From Marinobacter vulgaris (GTDB lineage Bacteria; Pseudomonadota; Gammaproteobacteria; Pseudomonadales; Oleiphilaceae), in contig NZ_QFWX01000004.1 in the NCBI RefSeq assembly GCF_003344045.1, positions 62,001-126,000 of the forward strand: DNA of 64,000 bases, in the 5' to 3' direction. Below the pieces are notes generated by a model. That model had not been told where the DNA came from, ran no database searches, and worked only from the letters and a program-made list of their open reading frames with translations. Shown here piece after piece: positions 1 through 7,485 of the stretch. Both the position numbers and the translations under genes were made by a program. The first letter of the stretch is position 1, and each line of letters opens with the position of its first letter.

Positions 1-653
1 AACGCCTGAATCCATGTATTGGCAACCACACCGGCACCGAGCTTATGCCCGCCCCTTGCTTCCATACCAAAGGAGGAAAGCTGGTAGCGGGATTCTGAAA
101 CCAGACTGTCCTCCTGGAAAGATTCGCTGTTCCTGCCCTCATGCCGGGCGATGCCATCAAAGGCCATACCAAACCCGGAGAACAGCGGCCGGCTTACACC
201 CAGGCCCAGCGCCCGGGATTCGCCACTGGCGTTGAAACGACGGCCACCATTGCTGACCGCGCGATCATAGCGGGATCTTCCCGCCTCGATGCGCAATTGG
301 TTAACCCCTGCCGGAAAACGGTAGCGAATGGATGCGCCACTGGACCCGGCATCGTATTTGTAGGAACGGGCATCGTGGTAATTGAAGCCAATGGCATCAC
401 GCTGACCGACCAGGCGGTCGGCAGCCACGCCCACGGCTCCATCAATGCCATCACTGTTCACTTCGGTCCTGCCGGAAAACTTCAAACGGGACCTTAACCA
501 GTGCTCGCGCTCATCCCGGAACGCATCGACACTGCCGGCCAGATTATCCGGGTGGGGCTGCCAGCCGTTGCGCAGCCACGAGCCGTTTTCTTCAGCGTAG
601 AGAGGCGAACTGATCGCGCACAACAGTAGAGCAATGAGCGTTGGCAACTTCAA
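1..653 (-). CDS. TpsB/FhaC-like outer-membrane barrel protein, 3' part cut by window edge
   Basis: The minus strand is open from a TTG at 653 to the window edge (217 codons), with an in-frame stop two codons upstream and an AGGAT-like ribosome site. The first 20 residues form a signal peptide ending SPLYA before EENG. After only about 35 further residues the sequence takes on the alternating pattern of an outer-membrane barrel: an RYRFPAGVNQLRIEAGRSRY segment resembles the PyGxxxLxxxxSxSxY strands of two-partner secretion transporters (ShlB/FhaC family). The POTRA domains that normally precede such a barrel have no room here. A TpsA substrate gene is not visible. It could be a barrel-only TpsB relative or another porin-like protein; the C-terminus is outside the window. 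Confidence 0.6.
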   Translation of the reverse strand, partial: MKLPTLIALLLCAISSPLYAEENGSWLRNGWQPHPDNLAGSVDAFRDEREHWLRSRLKFSGRTEVNSDGIDGAVGVAADRLVGQRDAIGFNYHDARSYKYDAGSSGASIRYRFPAGVNQLRIEAGRSRYDRAVSNGGRRFNASGESRALGLGVSRPLFSGFGMAFDGIARHEGRNSESFQEDSLVSESRYQLSSFGMEARGGHKLGAGVVANTWIQA

Positions 654-1020
654 TGGTTACAATCCTGCCAGCCAGCACCGGCCACACTGCGGATGGAAAG
701 CCGGATTTCTTAAGAATTTTTCATGAGGCGAGAATGTATTGCACCAGAGGCCATAAATCCAGCGTCTGTTGCCAAACTTTACAAATTAAATATGTATATA
801 ATACAGTCACTTGTGATCACTTTTGAATGTTTTTTCTATTAAAATCAACAACCAATACCAAAGGTGACGGGAGTCTCTTTTTAACCAATCTCTACATTTG
901 GGTACCCGGGCCTCCATTTACGACAACAACTTGGTTACACTTGGCACAGTTCGTGAGTCAGCCCTCAAGGATGACTGCCTCACAACAGGCCGTGACCAAA
1001 GCGAATATAAGGACGAACCT
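654..1020. other. Intergenic gap upstream of galU, no gene seen
   Basis: This 367-base divergent gap separates the barrel gene from galU. It is AT-rich in its middle (about 780-850). A TATAAT hexamer sits at 797-802, but the nearest -35-like hexamers (TTGCCA 769-774, TTTACA 778-783) are at poor spacing, so no promoter can be assigned with confidence. TGATCA at about 814-819 is flanked by two TCACTT-type words. Nothing looks coding. Confidence 0.4.
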
Positions 1021-1857
1021 ATGATCAAGAAGTGTCTCTTCCCTGTTGCCGGCTACGGCACCCGTTTTCTCCCGGCCACCAAGGCCATGCCCAAGGAAAT
1101 CCTGCCGATTGTGAACAAGCCTCTGGTGCAGTACGGGGTGGAAGAAGCCTCGGAGGCCGGTGTTCACGAATTCGGTTTTGTCACCGGACGCGGCAAGCGT
1201 GCTATTGAAGACCACTTCGACATCAGCTATGAGCTGGAGCACCAGATTGCCGGCTCTGGCAAGGAAGACCTGCTGGACTCCATTCGTGAGCTGATCGATC
1301 ACAACTCCTTTGCCTTCACCCGTCAGAACCAGATGAAGGGCCTGGGCCATGCCATCCTGACCGGGCGCAACCTCGTCGGCGACAGCCCCTTTGCGGTCGT
1401 ACTGGCGGATGACTTCTGTGTGGCGGACAGTGACGGAGAAGGTGTTCTGTCCCAGATGGTCAAACTCTACAACCAGTTCCGGTGTTCCATCGTGGCGATT
1501 GAGGAAGTGCCTGAAGACGAGACTCACAAGTACGGTGTGATTGCCGGCGAGTCCATGAAAGATGGCCTGTATCGCATCACCGACATGGTCGAAAAACCGG
1601 CCCCCAAGGACGCCCCCAGCAACCTGGCGATTATCGGCCGCTACATCCTCACCCCGGATATTTTCGACATTATCGAGCGCACGGCCCCCGGCAAAAATGG
1701 CGAAGTACAGATCACCGACGCGCTGCTGGAACAGGCAAAGAATGGTTGCGTGCTGGCCTATAAATTCAAGGGTCGTCGTTTTGATTGCGGAAGCATTGAC
1801 GGCTTTGTGGAAGCCACCAATTACGTTTACGAGAATATTTACAAGAAAGGCAAATAA
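1021..1857 (+). CDS. galU: UTP--glucose-1-phosphate uridylyltransferase GalU
   Basis: GalU makes UDP-glucose from UTP and glucose-1-phosphate in the cytoplasm, supplying cell-envelope sugars and the galE and ugd products encoded further along. The 278-residue protein starts MIKKCLFPVAGYGTRFLPAT, the nucleotidyltransferase signature with the GxGTRFLPxTKxxPKE loop. It also has VVLADDFC (metal-binding aspartates) and VEKP motifs typical of the family. The start at 1021 is preceded by AAGGACG; the frame stays open further upstream, but nothing there resembles GalU. Length is normal (270-300). The gene stands alone, with a minus-strand orphan gene immediately downstream. Confidence 0.95.
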   Translation: MIKKCLFPVAGYGTRFLPATKAMPKEILPIVNKPLVQYGVEEASEAGVHEFGFVTGRGKRAIEDHFDISYELEHQIAGSGKEDLLDSIRELIDHNSFAFTRQNQMKGLGHAILTGRNLVGDSPFAVVLADDFCVADSDGEGVLSQMVKLYNQFRCSIVAIEEVPEDETHKYGVIAGESMKDGLYRITDMVEKPAPKDAPSNLAIIGRYILTPDIFDIIERTAPGKNGEVQITDALLEQAKNGCVLAYKFKGRRFDCGSIDGFVEATNYVYENIYKKGK

Positions 1858-1862
1858 GTGCG

Positions 1863-2111
1863 TTAACGACCCAGAATGTGCAGAATCATGCGCCGGTTCT
1901 CGTTCGAGGTTTTGCGGAACCGGCGCAGCAGTTCCATTTCCTCCTCCGACAGCCGGACCCGGCTGATTTCCTCCTCAAGTACCCGCAGCGCCGCTGTCAG
2001 ATCACCACCGTCACTGAACGCCAGGCCCGGCAGCTCCAGCTGGCTGGTGTCATCGCTGTATTTCAGCTCCAGCAGGCCTTCCAGGGGCTTTTGCGTTTTC
2101 AAATAGCGCAT
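1863..2111 (-). CDS. Small hypothetical protein (82 aa)
   Basis: A charged, leucine-rich 82-residue protein starting MRYLKTQKPLEGLLELKY and ending NRRMILHILGR. The N-terminal half could be a small beta structure. The C-terminal half (from about residue 40) is a predicted amphipathic helix rich in Glu, Arg and Leu. A GGGGGACAG stretch precedes the ATG and may serve as ribosome site. It lies convergently against galU, with 5 bases between the stops. I do not recognise the family. The composition and tidy fit between neighbours favour a real gene, but nothing visible gives a function. Confidence 0.5.
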   Translation of the reverse strand: MRYLKTQKPLEGLLELKYSDDTSQLELPGLAFSDGGDLTAALRVLEEEISRVRLSEEEMELLRRFRKTSNENRRMILHILGR

Positions 2112-2174
2112 ATAGACTGTCCCCCGCCGGATTTCTTAAGGCTTGATTGTGGTGACGGTGAATCAAACCGGGAA

Positions 2175-2214
2175 TGTAACGTACATATAGCTTTACACAC
2201 AATCTGCCTATAAT
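2175..2214 (+). promoter_or_regulatory. Inverted repeat and -10 element before the RibD-like gene
   Basis: TGTAA (2175-2179) and TTACA (2193-2197) form a 5-bp inverted repeat separated by 13 bases. TATAAT follows at 2209-2214 and overlaps the first possible ATG of the next gene (2213). No good -35 lies 16-18 bases upstream of it, which would fit an activator-dependent promoter. If this -10 is used, translation probably starts at the ATG at 2243 instead. Confidence 0.35.
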
Positions 2215-3115
2215 GAATCCACCAGCAACGGAATTACTCGGTATGGCGGCACAGACACTGGACAAAATCACGGCCTGGGCGCTGATACTGGAGGCGGTAA
2301 ACCGCAGTAACGTGACCCTTCCCCTTACAGATAGCGACACACCGGCACTGGAGATTGGCACTGAGGGCCACTGGCGGTTGTGTGTGCCTGCCGATACAGA
2401 GGCAAGAAGTTTGCTGTCGGTTTTCCTGCCCCTGTGTTGCCCCTTGTCGAAAGACGCCCCTTCCCGGGTAGTCGGCCAGATGGGGCAAAGTCTGGATGGC
2501 CGCATCGCGACGGTCACCGGGGCCTCGAAATTCATTAACGGTGAGGATGGCATCACCCACCTCCACCGCCTGAGAGCGGTGTCGGAAGCGGTGGTCGTGG
2601 GCGCCGGGACAGCAGCCACCGATAACCCCCGCCTGACCGTCCGCAAAGCGCCGGGCGTCAATCCGGTACGGGTGGTGATTGATCGCAACAGGCGGGTACC
2701 GCAAGACCATCACCTGTTCAGCGACGAAGCCGCTCCCACGCTGCGACTGGTTGCCGGCGAATACCAGCCCGGCAACCGACTGACACCGCGGAGCGGGGTT
2801 ACCGAAGTACCCTGCTTGGGGAGCGAGGAGACCACTGAGCCCGCACAGATACTGGCGGTACTGGCGGATTTCGGGTTGCGCAAAATATTCGTCGAGGGTG
2901 GCGGGCTGACGGTCTCGGAGTTCCTTAACGCGGACCTTCTTGACCGGCTGCACGTGATGGTTGCCCCGATGATCATCGGCAGCGGGCGGCCAGCCTTTTC
3001 GCTACCTGAAATCAGCTACCTGGACAGCGCTCTGCGGCCCCGGGCGCAGATGGTAGACCTCGGCAGTGACATGCTGTTTGATCTGGACTTCAGCGCGCGG
3101 GCTTACGGCCACTGA
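2213..3115 (+). CDS. Stand-alone RibD C-terminal-type pyrimidine/dihydrofolate reductase-like protein
   Basis: The protein has the RibD_C/dihydrofolate-reductase fold: after about 85 poorly defined residues come VVGQMGQSLDGRIA, a VVVGAGTAATDNPRLTVR segment (NADPH-binding loop and TDxPxLTVR signature of RibD), and KIFVEGGGLTVSEFL near the C-terminus. It lacks the zinc deaminase domain of bifunctional RibD, so it probably reduces a ribosylaminopyrimidine- or pterin-like ketose/imine rather than serving ordinary riboflavin synthesis. The start may be 2213 (300 aa) or 2243 (290 aa). Its tail overlaps the convergent flippase-like gene by 26 bases. The neighbours include a pterin-synthase-like gene, which supports a shared small-molecule pathway. 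Confidence 0.8.
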   Translation: MNPPATELLGMAAQTLDKITAWALILEAVNRSNVTLPLTDSDTPALEIGTEGHWRLCVPADTEARSLLSVFLPLCCPLSKDAPSRVVGQMGQSLDGRIATVTGASKFINGEDGITHLHRLRAVSEAVVVGAGTAATDNPRLTVRKAPGVNPVRVVIDRNRRVPQDHHLFSDEAAPTLRLVAGEYQPGNRLTPRSGVTEVPCLGSEETTEPAQILAVLADFGLRKIFVEGGGLTVSEFLNADLLDRLHVMVAPMIIGSGRPAFSLPEISYLDSALRPRAQMVDLGSDMLFDLDFSARAYGH

Positions 3116-4031
3116 CAACAAACAGCACCCCAGGCAAGCTCGATACCAGTACCGCCAGCCCGTAACCCACGCTCAGCGCCACTCCCTGCTCCGGCGGCAA
3201 TCCTGCCAACGGCCAGAGCAGCGCGGCCGCGCCTTCACGCACGCCCCAACCCGCCACACTCACAGGAACCGCCATTGCCAGCAGCAGCAGGCTGCAGAGC
3301 GCCATCAATGTCAGTATCTCGGCCGCCCCCGTCCAATAGCCGGCCCCCAGAGCCAGTAACGCGAACACCCCGAAATAGCTCGATACCACCACCAAGGAAG
3401 AAGACATCTGGACCAGCAGCGCAGGCCAGCTCAGCAGCGCCTTGCGGATATCCCGTCGCAACGCATGAACATAACCCCGGCCCCGTGCCCAGAACCTCGC
3501 AGCAAGACCCACGACGATAGTGGCAACGACAACGACCGCGATGGCAAGACAGCCAAGATCAGCAACGACTCCCGCGACCTGTCCGCGGTGCAGGGCTAGC
3601 CAGGTGCCCAGCCCCAGGGCAATGGCGATCATCACCAGCTGTCCTGACAACCGTTCGATCATGACCGCATGAACGGCACCCAGCCTGGCTCCGGAGTCCA
3701 GGCTGTGGCGCCAGGCACGGTTGACGTCCCCTAACACGCCGCCCGGCAGTACCTGATTAAGGAACGTCGCGAGGTAGTATTCGCGAACGGCCACCATAAA
3801 AGGCAAAGCAATGGCCAGCCGCCCGGCGGTATATCGCCAGCGCCACGCTGAAACCAGCACCTGTAGCACCGAGACCACCATGGCCGCCAGCAACATTGGC
3901 AGGGAAAATCGCGCGAGCTCCTGCCAAACGGCGGAAACATCGAGGAACACCGCTGTGGTCAGTAACAGCAGCAGGGTCAACGCCCATCGCATCCAGGGAG
4001 AGATACTGCCTGCAGACACCTCAGCCGGCAC
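3090..4031 (-). CDS. Flippase-like integral membrane protein (LPG synthase TM / UPF0104 family)
   Basis: A 313-residue polytopic membrane protein of the lysylphosphatidylglycerol-synthase transmembrane/UPF0104 family. It has about eight hydrophobic helices; typical features are the NQVLPGGVLGDVNRAW stretch (family LPGGxGGDxxR) and VSVAGWGVREGAA (family xxGGxGxREG). In this family the membrane part is thought to translocate lipids or lipid-linked molecules. I chose the GTG at 4031, which overlaps the end of the glycosyltransferase gene by 11 bases and suggests translational coupling; an ATG at 3992 is the alternative. It is last in the minus-strand operon and overlaps the RibD-like gene tail to tail. 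Confidence 0.8.
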   Translation of the reverse strand: MPAEVSAGSISPWMRWALTLLLLLTTAVFLDVSAVWQELARFSLPMLLAAMVVSVLQVLVSAWRWRYTAGRLAIALPFMVAVREYYLATFLNQVLPGGVLGDVNRAWRHSLDSGARLGAVHAVMIERLSGQLVMIAIALGLGTWLALHRGQVAGVVADLGCLAIAVVVVATIVVGLAARFWARGRGYVHALRRDIRKALLSWPALLVQMSSSLVVVSSYFGVFALLALGAGYWTGAAEILTLMALCSLLLLAMAVPVSVAGWGVREGAAALLWPLAGLPPEQGVALSVGYGLAVLVSSLPGVLFVVSGRKPAR

Positions 4032-5967
4032 CGTCAGAAGCAGGGTATGGAGGCAAGGCGAAGATATCCCGGTGGTCCACGCGAATGGACAGTCGCTGTT
4101 GGCGCGCCTGAGCCAGTCGTTTTTCGAACCAGCGCCCTGCACGTTCACGCTCATCCGGAGCCTGCTGATTCACTGCCTGTTGCCAGCCTTCCAGCAGTGC
4201 GATCTGTAATGCCCACTTGTCAGGTTCCAGGCGCCAAGGGCTGGGCGCTACCGACACCCGATAGCCACAGGTTTGTAATTGCATCTGCAGATACACGGTG
4301 GCGTCCGGGCCCAGGGCTGCGCCTGCTCCCTTTTCCCGGTGCTGGTGGGCGTTAACGGTGTCCAGAATCCAGTGGTCGTCCTGCTCTGCCGGCTGCAGTT
4401 CGAAATAGCCGTCGTAAGTCAACACCACAAACACGCCGGCGCGACGGGCTAACGCGGCATTGGCAAGCGCCTTCAGCCAGGTCGCGGACATCAGGTCAAT
4501 CAACGCCGAGGCGGTTATCAGCCTGATATCTTCCGGGATCTGGCTGGCCAGCGCCTGAGCGGTCAGATGACAGGCCTTCGCTTCTAACGGTACATCCAGA
4601 GGCTTGAGGCGCTCTGCCGCCAGCGACAATAGATGCTCATCCTGGTCCAGCAGCAGCCAGCGTTGGGGGACGGTCAGCGCGGGTACAAGGCAGCGGGCGT
4701 TCGAGCCGGTGCCGGTGCCCAGGTCTGCGACAGCCAGTGGCGGCGCGTGCCGACCACTGCTCCTGTCCGGCGTGCGGTATGTCTGCTCTGCCCAGGCCAC
4801 GACATCCGCCATCAGTGCCCGGTTACGGGCCCGATGGTCCGCAGGCTCCCGCAGGGTCAGCCAGTCGCTGTCAAAGCTGGTCAGATCACCGCATGGCAGC
4901 AGGCTTTCGAGGGCATCGCGAAATTCCTGCGCCGCCTGACTCCAGCGGCGAAGATGTTGCGCTTCGGTTTTTGCCGCCTGGGTCATCTCGTTCAGTTGCT
5001 GTGGGTCACTCAACCAATCCACAAGGCAACTTCTGAGCTGCTCAACATCACCGGCCGGATACTGTCGGATACCGGGGCGGTTGCCAGTGCTCGCAAGGGC
5101 TCCGCCATCGGTGGTAATGATTGGCAGGCCCGCCGCCAGAGCTTCATCGATGACCATGCCATAGCCTTCGAAAACAGAGGGCAACACAAAGATGTCCGCG
5201 CCCTGATAGGCCTGGGCCAGGGCCTCATTGTCCAGCTCTCCCGACAGGGTAATGCGCTCCTCAAGCCCATAATCACCTATCAGGTCACGGATTTTCTGAC
5301 CGTAGGCGGCGTCCCGGTCTGCGGAGCCTGCCAGTGTGCAGTGCCAGGGCAGGTGCTGAAGGCCGCTCAGGGCTTCGACCAGATGATGTTGCGCCTTGCG
5401 GGGAGAGAGGTGAGCGACGCACAAAATACCGGGTTCAGACCGGGGAGGAGATGCTGTCGGGATGGGGGCTGACCCCGGGTCTGAGCCTGGTTCCACGACG
5501 CGAATACGCTGCGCAGGTACATGGTAATCCGTCAGCCGCTGCGCCGTGTGCCGACTGGTGGTGATCACCCCGGCTACGGCGGCCAGAGCCCTGCGCTCGG
5601 TCCGGAAAAGCCAGTCGCGGGTGGCAACTGGCAAACCGGTTTCATCCGCCAGGGCATGGTGGACCAGTGCCACGATCCGCAACCGCCCGGAATGGGCAGC
5701 AACAATATCGGGCAATGCGCCCATGGCGAGCCCATCAAGCACCACCACCGAGCCGTCGGCCAGGCTCGCCAGCAGCCTGTCCATCGAGACCTCTGCCTGA
5801 CGGTCCGGTATTGGAAAGGTGCCGCTCAGGCCCTTGCGGGGTGCACTGAGCCCCCCCGATTCAAGCCCTGCGGCTATACGGCGGACGTACCGGTAGCCGC
5901 CGGTATTCTGGTCGGGATCACCGGGAACCACAAAAACGGCGGATTGCAGCGCCTCAGAGATTGCCAT
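4021..5967 (-). CDS. Fused GT4 glycosyltransferase / SAM methyltransferase
   Basis: A 648-residue two-domain protein. Residues about 1-360 are a GT-B glycosyltransferase of family 4, with AHLSPRKAQHHLVEAL, LPSVFEGYGMVIDEALAAGL (the EGYG...EAxAxGxP nucleotide-sugar site) and TDGGAL. From about residue 370 a methyltransferase-like domain follows, with motif I ADLGTGTGSNARCL. The fusion implies that one acceptor is both glycosylated and methylated. I prefer the ATG at 5967, which overlaps the preceding pterin-synthase-like gene by 14 bases; a start at 5997 is also open. The sugar donor and acceptor cannot be read from sequence. No signal peptide is evident, so the enzyme is probably cytoplasmic or membrane-peripheral. 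Confidence 0.82.
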   Translation of the reverse strand: MAISEALQSAVFVVPGDPDQNTGGYRYVRRIAAGLESGGLSAPRKGLSGTFPIPDRQAEVSMDRLLASLADGSVVVLDGLAMGALPDIVAAHSGRLRIVALVHHALADETGLPVATRDWLFRTERRALAAVAGVITTSRHTAQRLTDYHVPAQRIRVVEPGSDPGSAPIPTASPPRSEPGILCVAHLSPRKAQHHLVEALSGLQHLPWHCTLAGSADRDAAYGQKIRDLIGDYGLEERITLSGELDNEALAQAYQGADIFVLPSVFEGYGMVIDEALAAGLPIITTDGGALASTGNRPGIRQYPAGDVEQLRSCLVDWLSDPQQLNEMTQAAKTEAQHLRRWSQAAQEFRDALESLLPCGDLTSFDSDWLTLREPADHRARNRALMADVVAWAEQTYRTPDRSSGRHAPPLAVADLGTGTGSNARCLVPALTVPQRWLLLDQDEHLLSLAAERLKPLDVPLEAKACHLTAQALASQIPEDIRLITASALIDLMSATWLKALANAALARRAGVFVVLTYDGYFELQPAEQDDHWILDTVNAHQHREKGAGAALGPDATVYLQMQLQTCGYRVSVAPSPWRLEPDKWALQIALLEGWQQAVNQQAPDERERAGRWFEKRLAQARQQRLSIRVDHRDIFALPPYPASDGAG

Positions 5968-6352
5968 GATAACTGGCCCAGGCAATGTGAGACTCACCCA
6001 GAGTCACCTTCATGGCGCAAAGGCCCTTGCCGGTTTCGCCCAGCCTGCCCTGATGGATCGCCGCAGCCATGCGATCAAACACCGTGGCCGCCATGAACTC
6101 GGTGGTGGTGTTACGGCCGGCAAACACTTCAAGGTCATCCAGATTTTTCATATTGAATTCGGCAATGACCTCCGACAGAACCTTGGATGCCAGCCCGATA
6201 TCGACAATCAGGTCGTCCCCGTCCAGCGCTTCCCTCTCAAAGGTGACATCCACCACGTAGGTCGCTCCGTGCAGATCCTGAGCCGGGCCAAAAATTTCTC
6301 CGTTGAAGCTGTGGGCAATCATCATGTGATCCCGGACGGTGAGACTGAACAT
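5954..6352 (-). CDS. Divergent 6-pyruvoyl-tetrahydropterin synthase/QueD-like protein
   Basis: A 132-residue T-fold protein aligning with PTPS/QueD over its full length. The first zinc histidine (MIAHS), the first His of the HGH motif (LHGATY) and the substrate-anchoring Glu near the C-terminus (TLGESH) are visible. The second HGH histidine is Ala, the catalytic Cys upstream of it is absent, and the Asp-His pair of LDH is Asn-Met (FNMKNLDD). It is therefore unlikely to do the textbook PTPS or QueD reaction with the known mechanism. It may act on a related pterin or pyrimidine, or may have become a binding protein. It sits between the dehydrogenase (35 bases upstream) and the glycosyltransferase (overlap). 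Confidence 0.82.
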   Translation of the reverse strand: MFSLTVRDHMMIAHSFNGEIFGPAQDLHGATYVVDVTFEREALDGDDLIVDIGLASKVLSEVIAEFNMKNLDDLEVFAGRNTTTEFMAATVFDRMAAAIHQGRLGETGKGLCAMKVTLGESHIAWASYHGNL

Positions 6353-6387
6353 AGGGTCGGTTTCCTTTATTAAACGATTGGGTGATT

Positions 6388-7404
6388 TCAGGCGCCGTTA
6401 TAGACAATACGATGGCAGAGGGTTTCAGAAGCAGTGGGCATGGCACTGCCGTTACCAGGCGCGCCGGCAAGCGCAGCCATCACTTCCGGCAGCGACTCGA
6501 AGGGGCTTTCCCCGCTGATGAGATTGTCCAGGGCGTCATGGCGCAACAGGTCAAGCGCCAGGGACATGCGATCCCGGTACTGCCAGCGAGGCAACTGCAA
6601 AGGGTTGAGATGGCCAACCTGGCTCGAACGAATGGTCAGCCGGCGGGAGTGAAAGCCATGGCCAAGAGATAACGGGACAGTCCGTTCCCCGTACCAGCTC
6701 ATCTCGATGATGCGCCCCTCCATGCCGGCCAGGCCAAGTGCTTTTTCAAGGCCTGCCGGGTGGCCGCTGGCATGGATAACCAGGTCATGGTCATCCTGCT
6801 GACATTGGGTCTGGAAATCGAGGCCCAGAGATTCCGCCACCGACCGGCGCTCGGGGTTGATATCCACAGCGGTGACACGGGTACCTGGAATGCGGCTGGC
6901 AAGCCAAGCGACCAACAGGCCGACCACGCCCAGACCGACCACGGCAATGCGATCACCGATCCTGGGCGCAGCATCCCAAAGGCCATTCACCGCCGTTTCC
7001 ATGTTTGCGGCCAGCACTGCCCTGCCTTCGGGCAGTCCTTCCGGCAAGGGCACGACCGCTGAGGCAGGGACCCGATAGTGGGTCTGGTGAGGGAAAAGGC
7101 AGAATACGGAGCGCCCTGTCAGCTCAGCGGGGCCGGAGGTGACTCGCCCGACACTGGCATATCCGTACTTCACGGGAAATGGAAACTCGCCCTCCTGGAA
7201 CGGCGCCCGCATGGCGTTGAATTGGGATTCCGGCACCTGGTTATTAAATACCAGGGCCTCGGTGCCCCGGCTTATCCCGGAATACAGGGCCTCGACCTCC
7301 ACCGCCGGGTTTTCCTCTGCTGAAATGGCGGCAAGATGATGGTCGAAGGTGGCCTCGCGGATTGCCCCTTCCAGGGTACCGGTGACCCAGAATGCGTTCG
7401 TCAT
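6388..7404 (-). CDS. Zinc-less MDR dehydrogenase (BchC-like)
   Basis: A 338-residue medium-chain dehydrogenase/reductase. The nucleotide-binding motif is IAVVGLGVVGLLVAWLA, near residue 155, followed by the acidic AVDINPERR that selects NAD. The N-terminal catalytic part has YSGISRGTEALVF and KYGYASVGRV where classical alcohol dehydrogenases carry the zinc Cys and GHE His; no structural-zinc Cys quartet is seen. This matches the BchC-like subgroup of COG1063. The ATG at 7404 has GGAAAC upstream and fits the family N-terminus better than the open frame before it. It is the first gene of the minus-strand operon, divergent from the phosphatidyltransferase gene. The substrate is unknown. Confidence 0.78.
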   Translation of the reverse strand: MTNAFWVTGTLEGAIREATFDHHLAAISAEENPAVEVEALYSGISRGTEALVFNNQVPESQFNAMRAPFQEGEFPFPVKYGYASVGRVTSGPAELTGRSVFCLFPHQTHYRVPASAVVPLPEGLPEGRAVLAANMETAVNGLWDAAPRIGDRIAVVGLGVVGLLVAWLASRIPGTRVTAVDINPERRSVAESLGLDFQTQCQQDDHDLVIHASGHPAGLEKALGLAGMEGRIIEMSWYGERTVPLSLGHGFHSRRLTIRSSQVGHLNPLQLPRWQYRDRMSLALDLLRHDALDNLISGESPFESLPEVMAALAGAPGNGSAMPTASETLCHRIVYNGA

Positions 7405-7439
7405 CGTCTGTTTCCTTACAGCGCACGTAAACAACTATA

Positions 7440-7453
7440 GTGTATTTAGACAC
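7440..7453. promoter_or_regulatory. Palindrome between divergent dehydrogenase and phosphatidyltransferase genes
   Basis: GTGT (7440-7443) and ACAC (7450-7453) are separated by six bases in an 81-base divergent intergenic space. It may be an operator serving both directions. Core promoter hexamers are not clear on either strand. Confidence 0.3.
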
Positions 7454-7485
7454 AGTGTAACGGAAAGCACATACGCAGAGGTTTG

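Noticed and set aside
769..802. Apparent galU promoter with TATAAT at 797-802
   Set aside because: Spacing to the best -35-like hexamers is 22 or 13 bases, so it was not listed as a promoter.
958..1527. Long minus-strand open frame opposite galU (189 codons)
   Set aside because: It lies wholly antisense to a certain gene and its protein has no recognisable motif; typical for high-G+C coding DNA.
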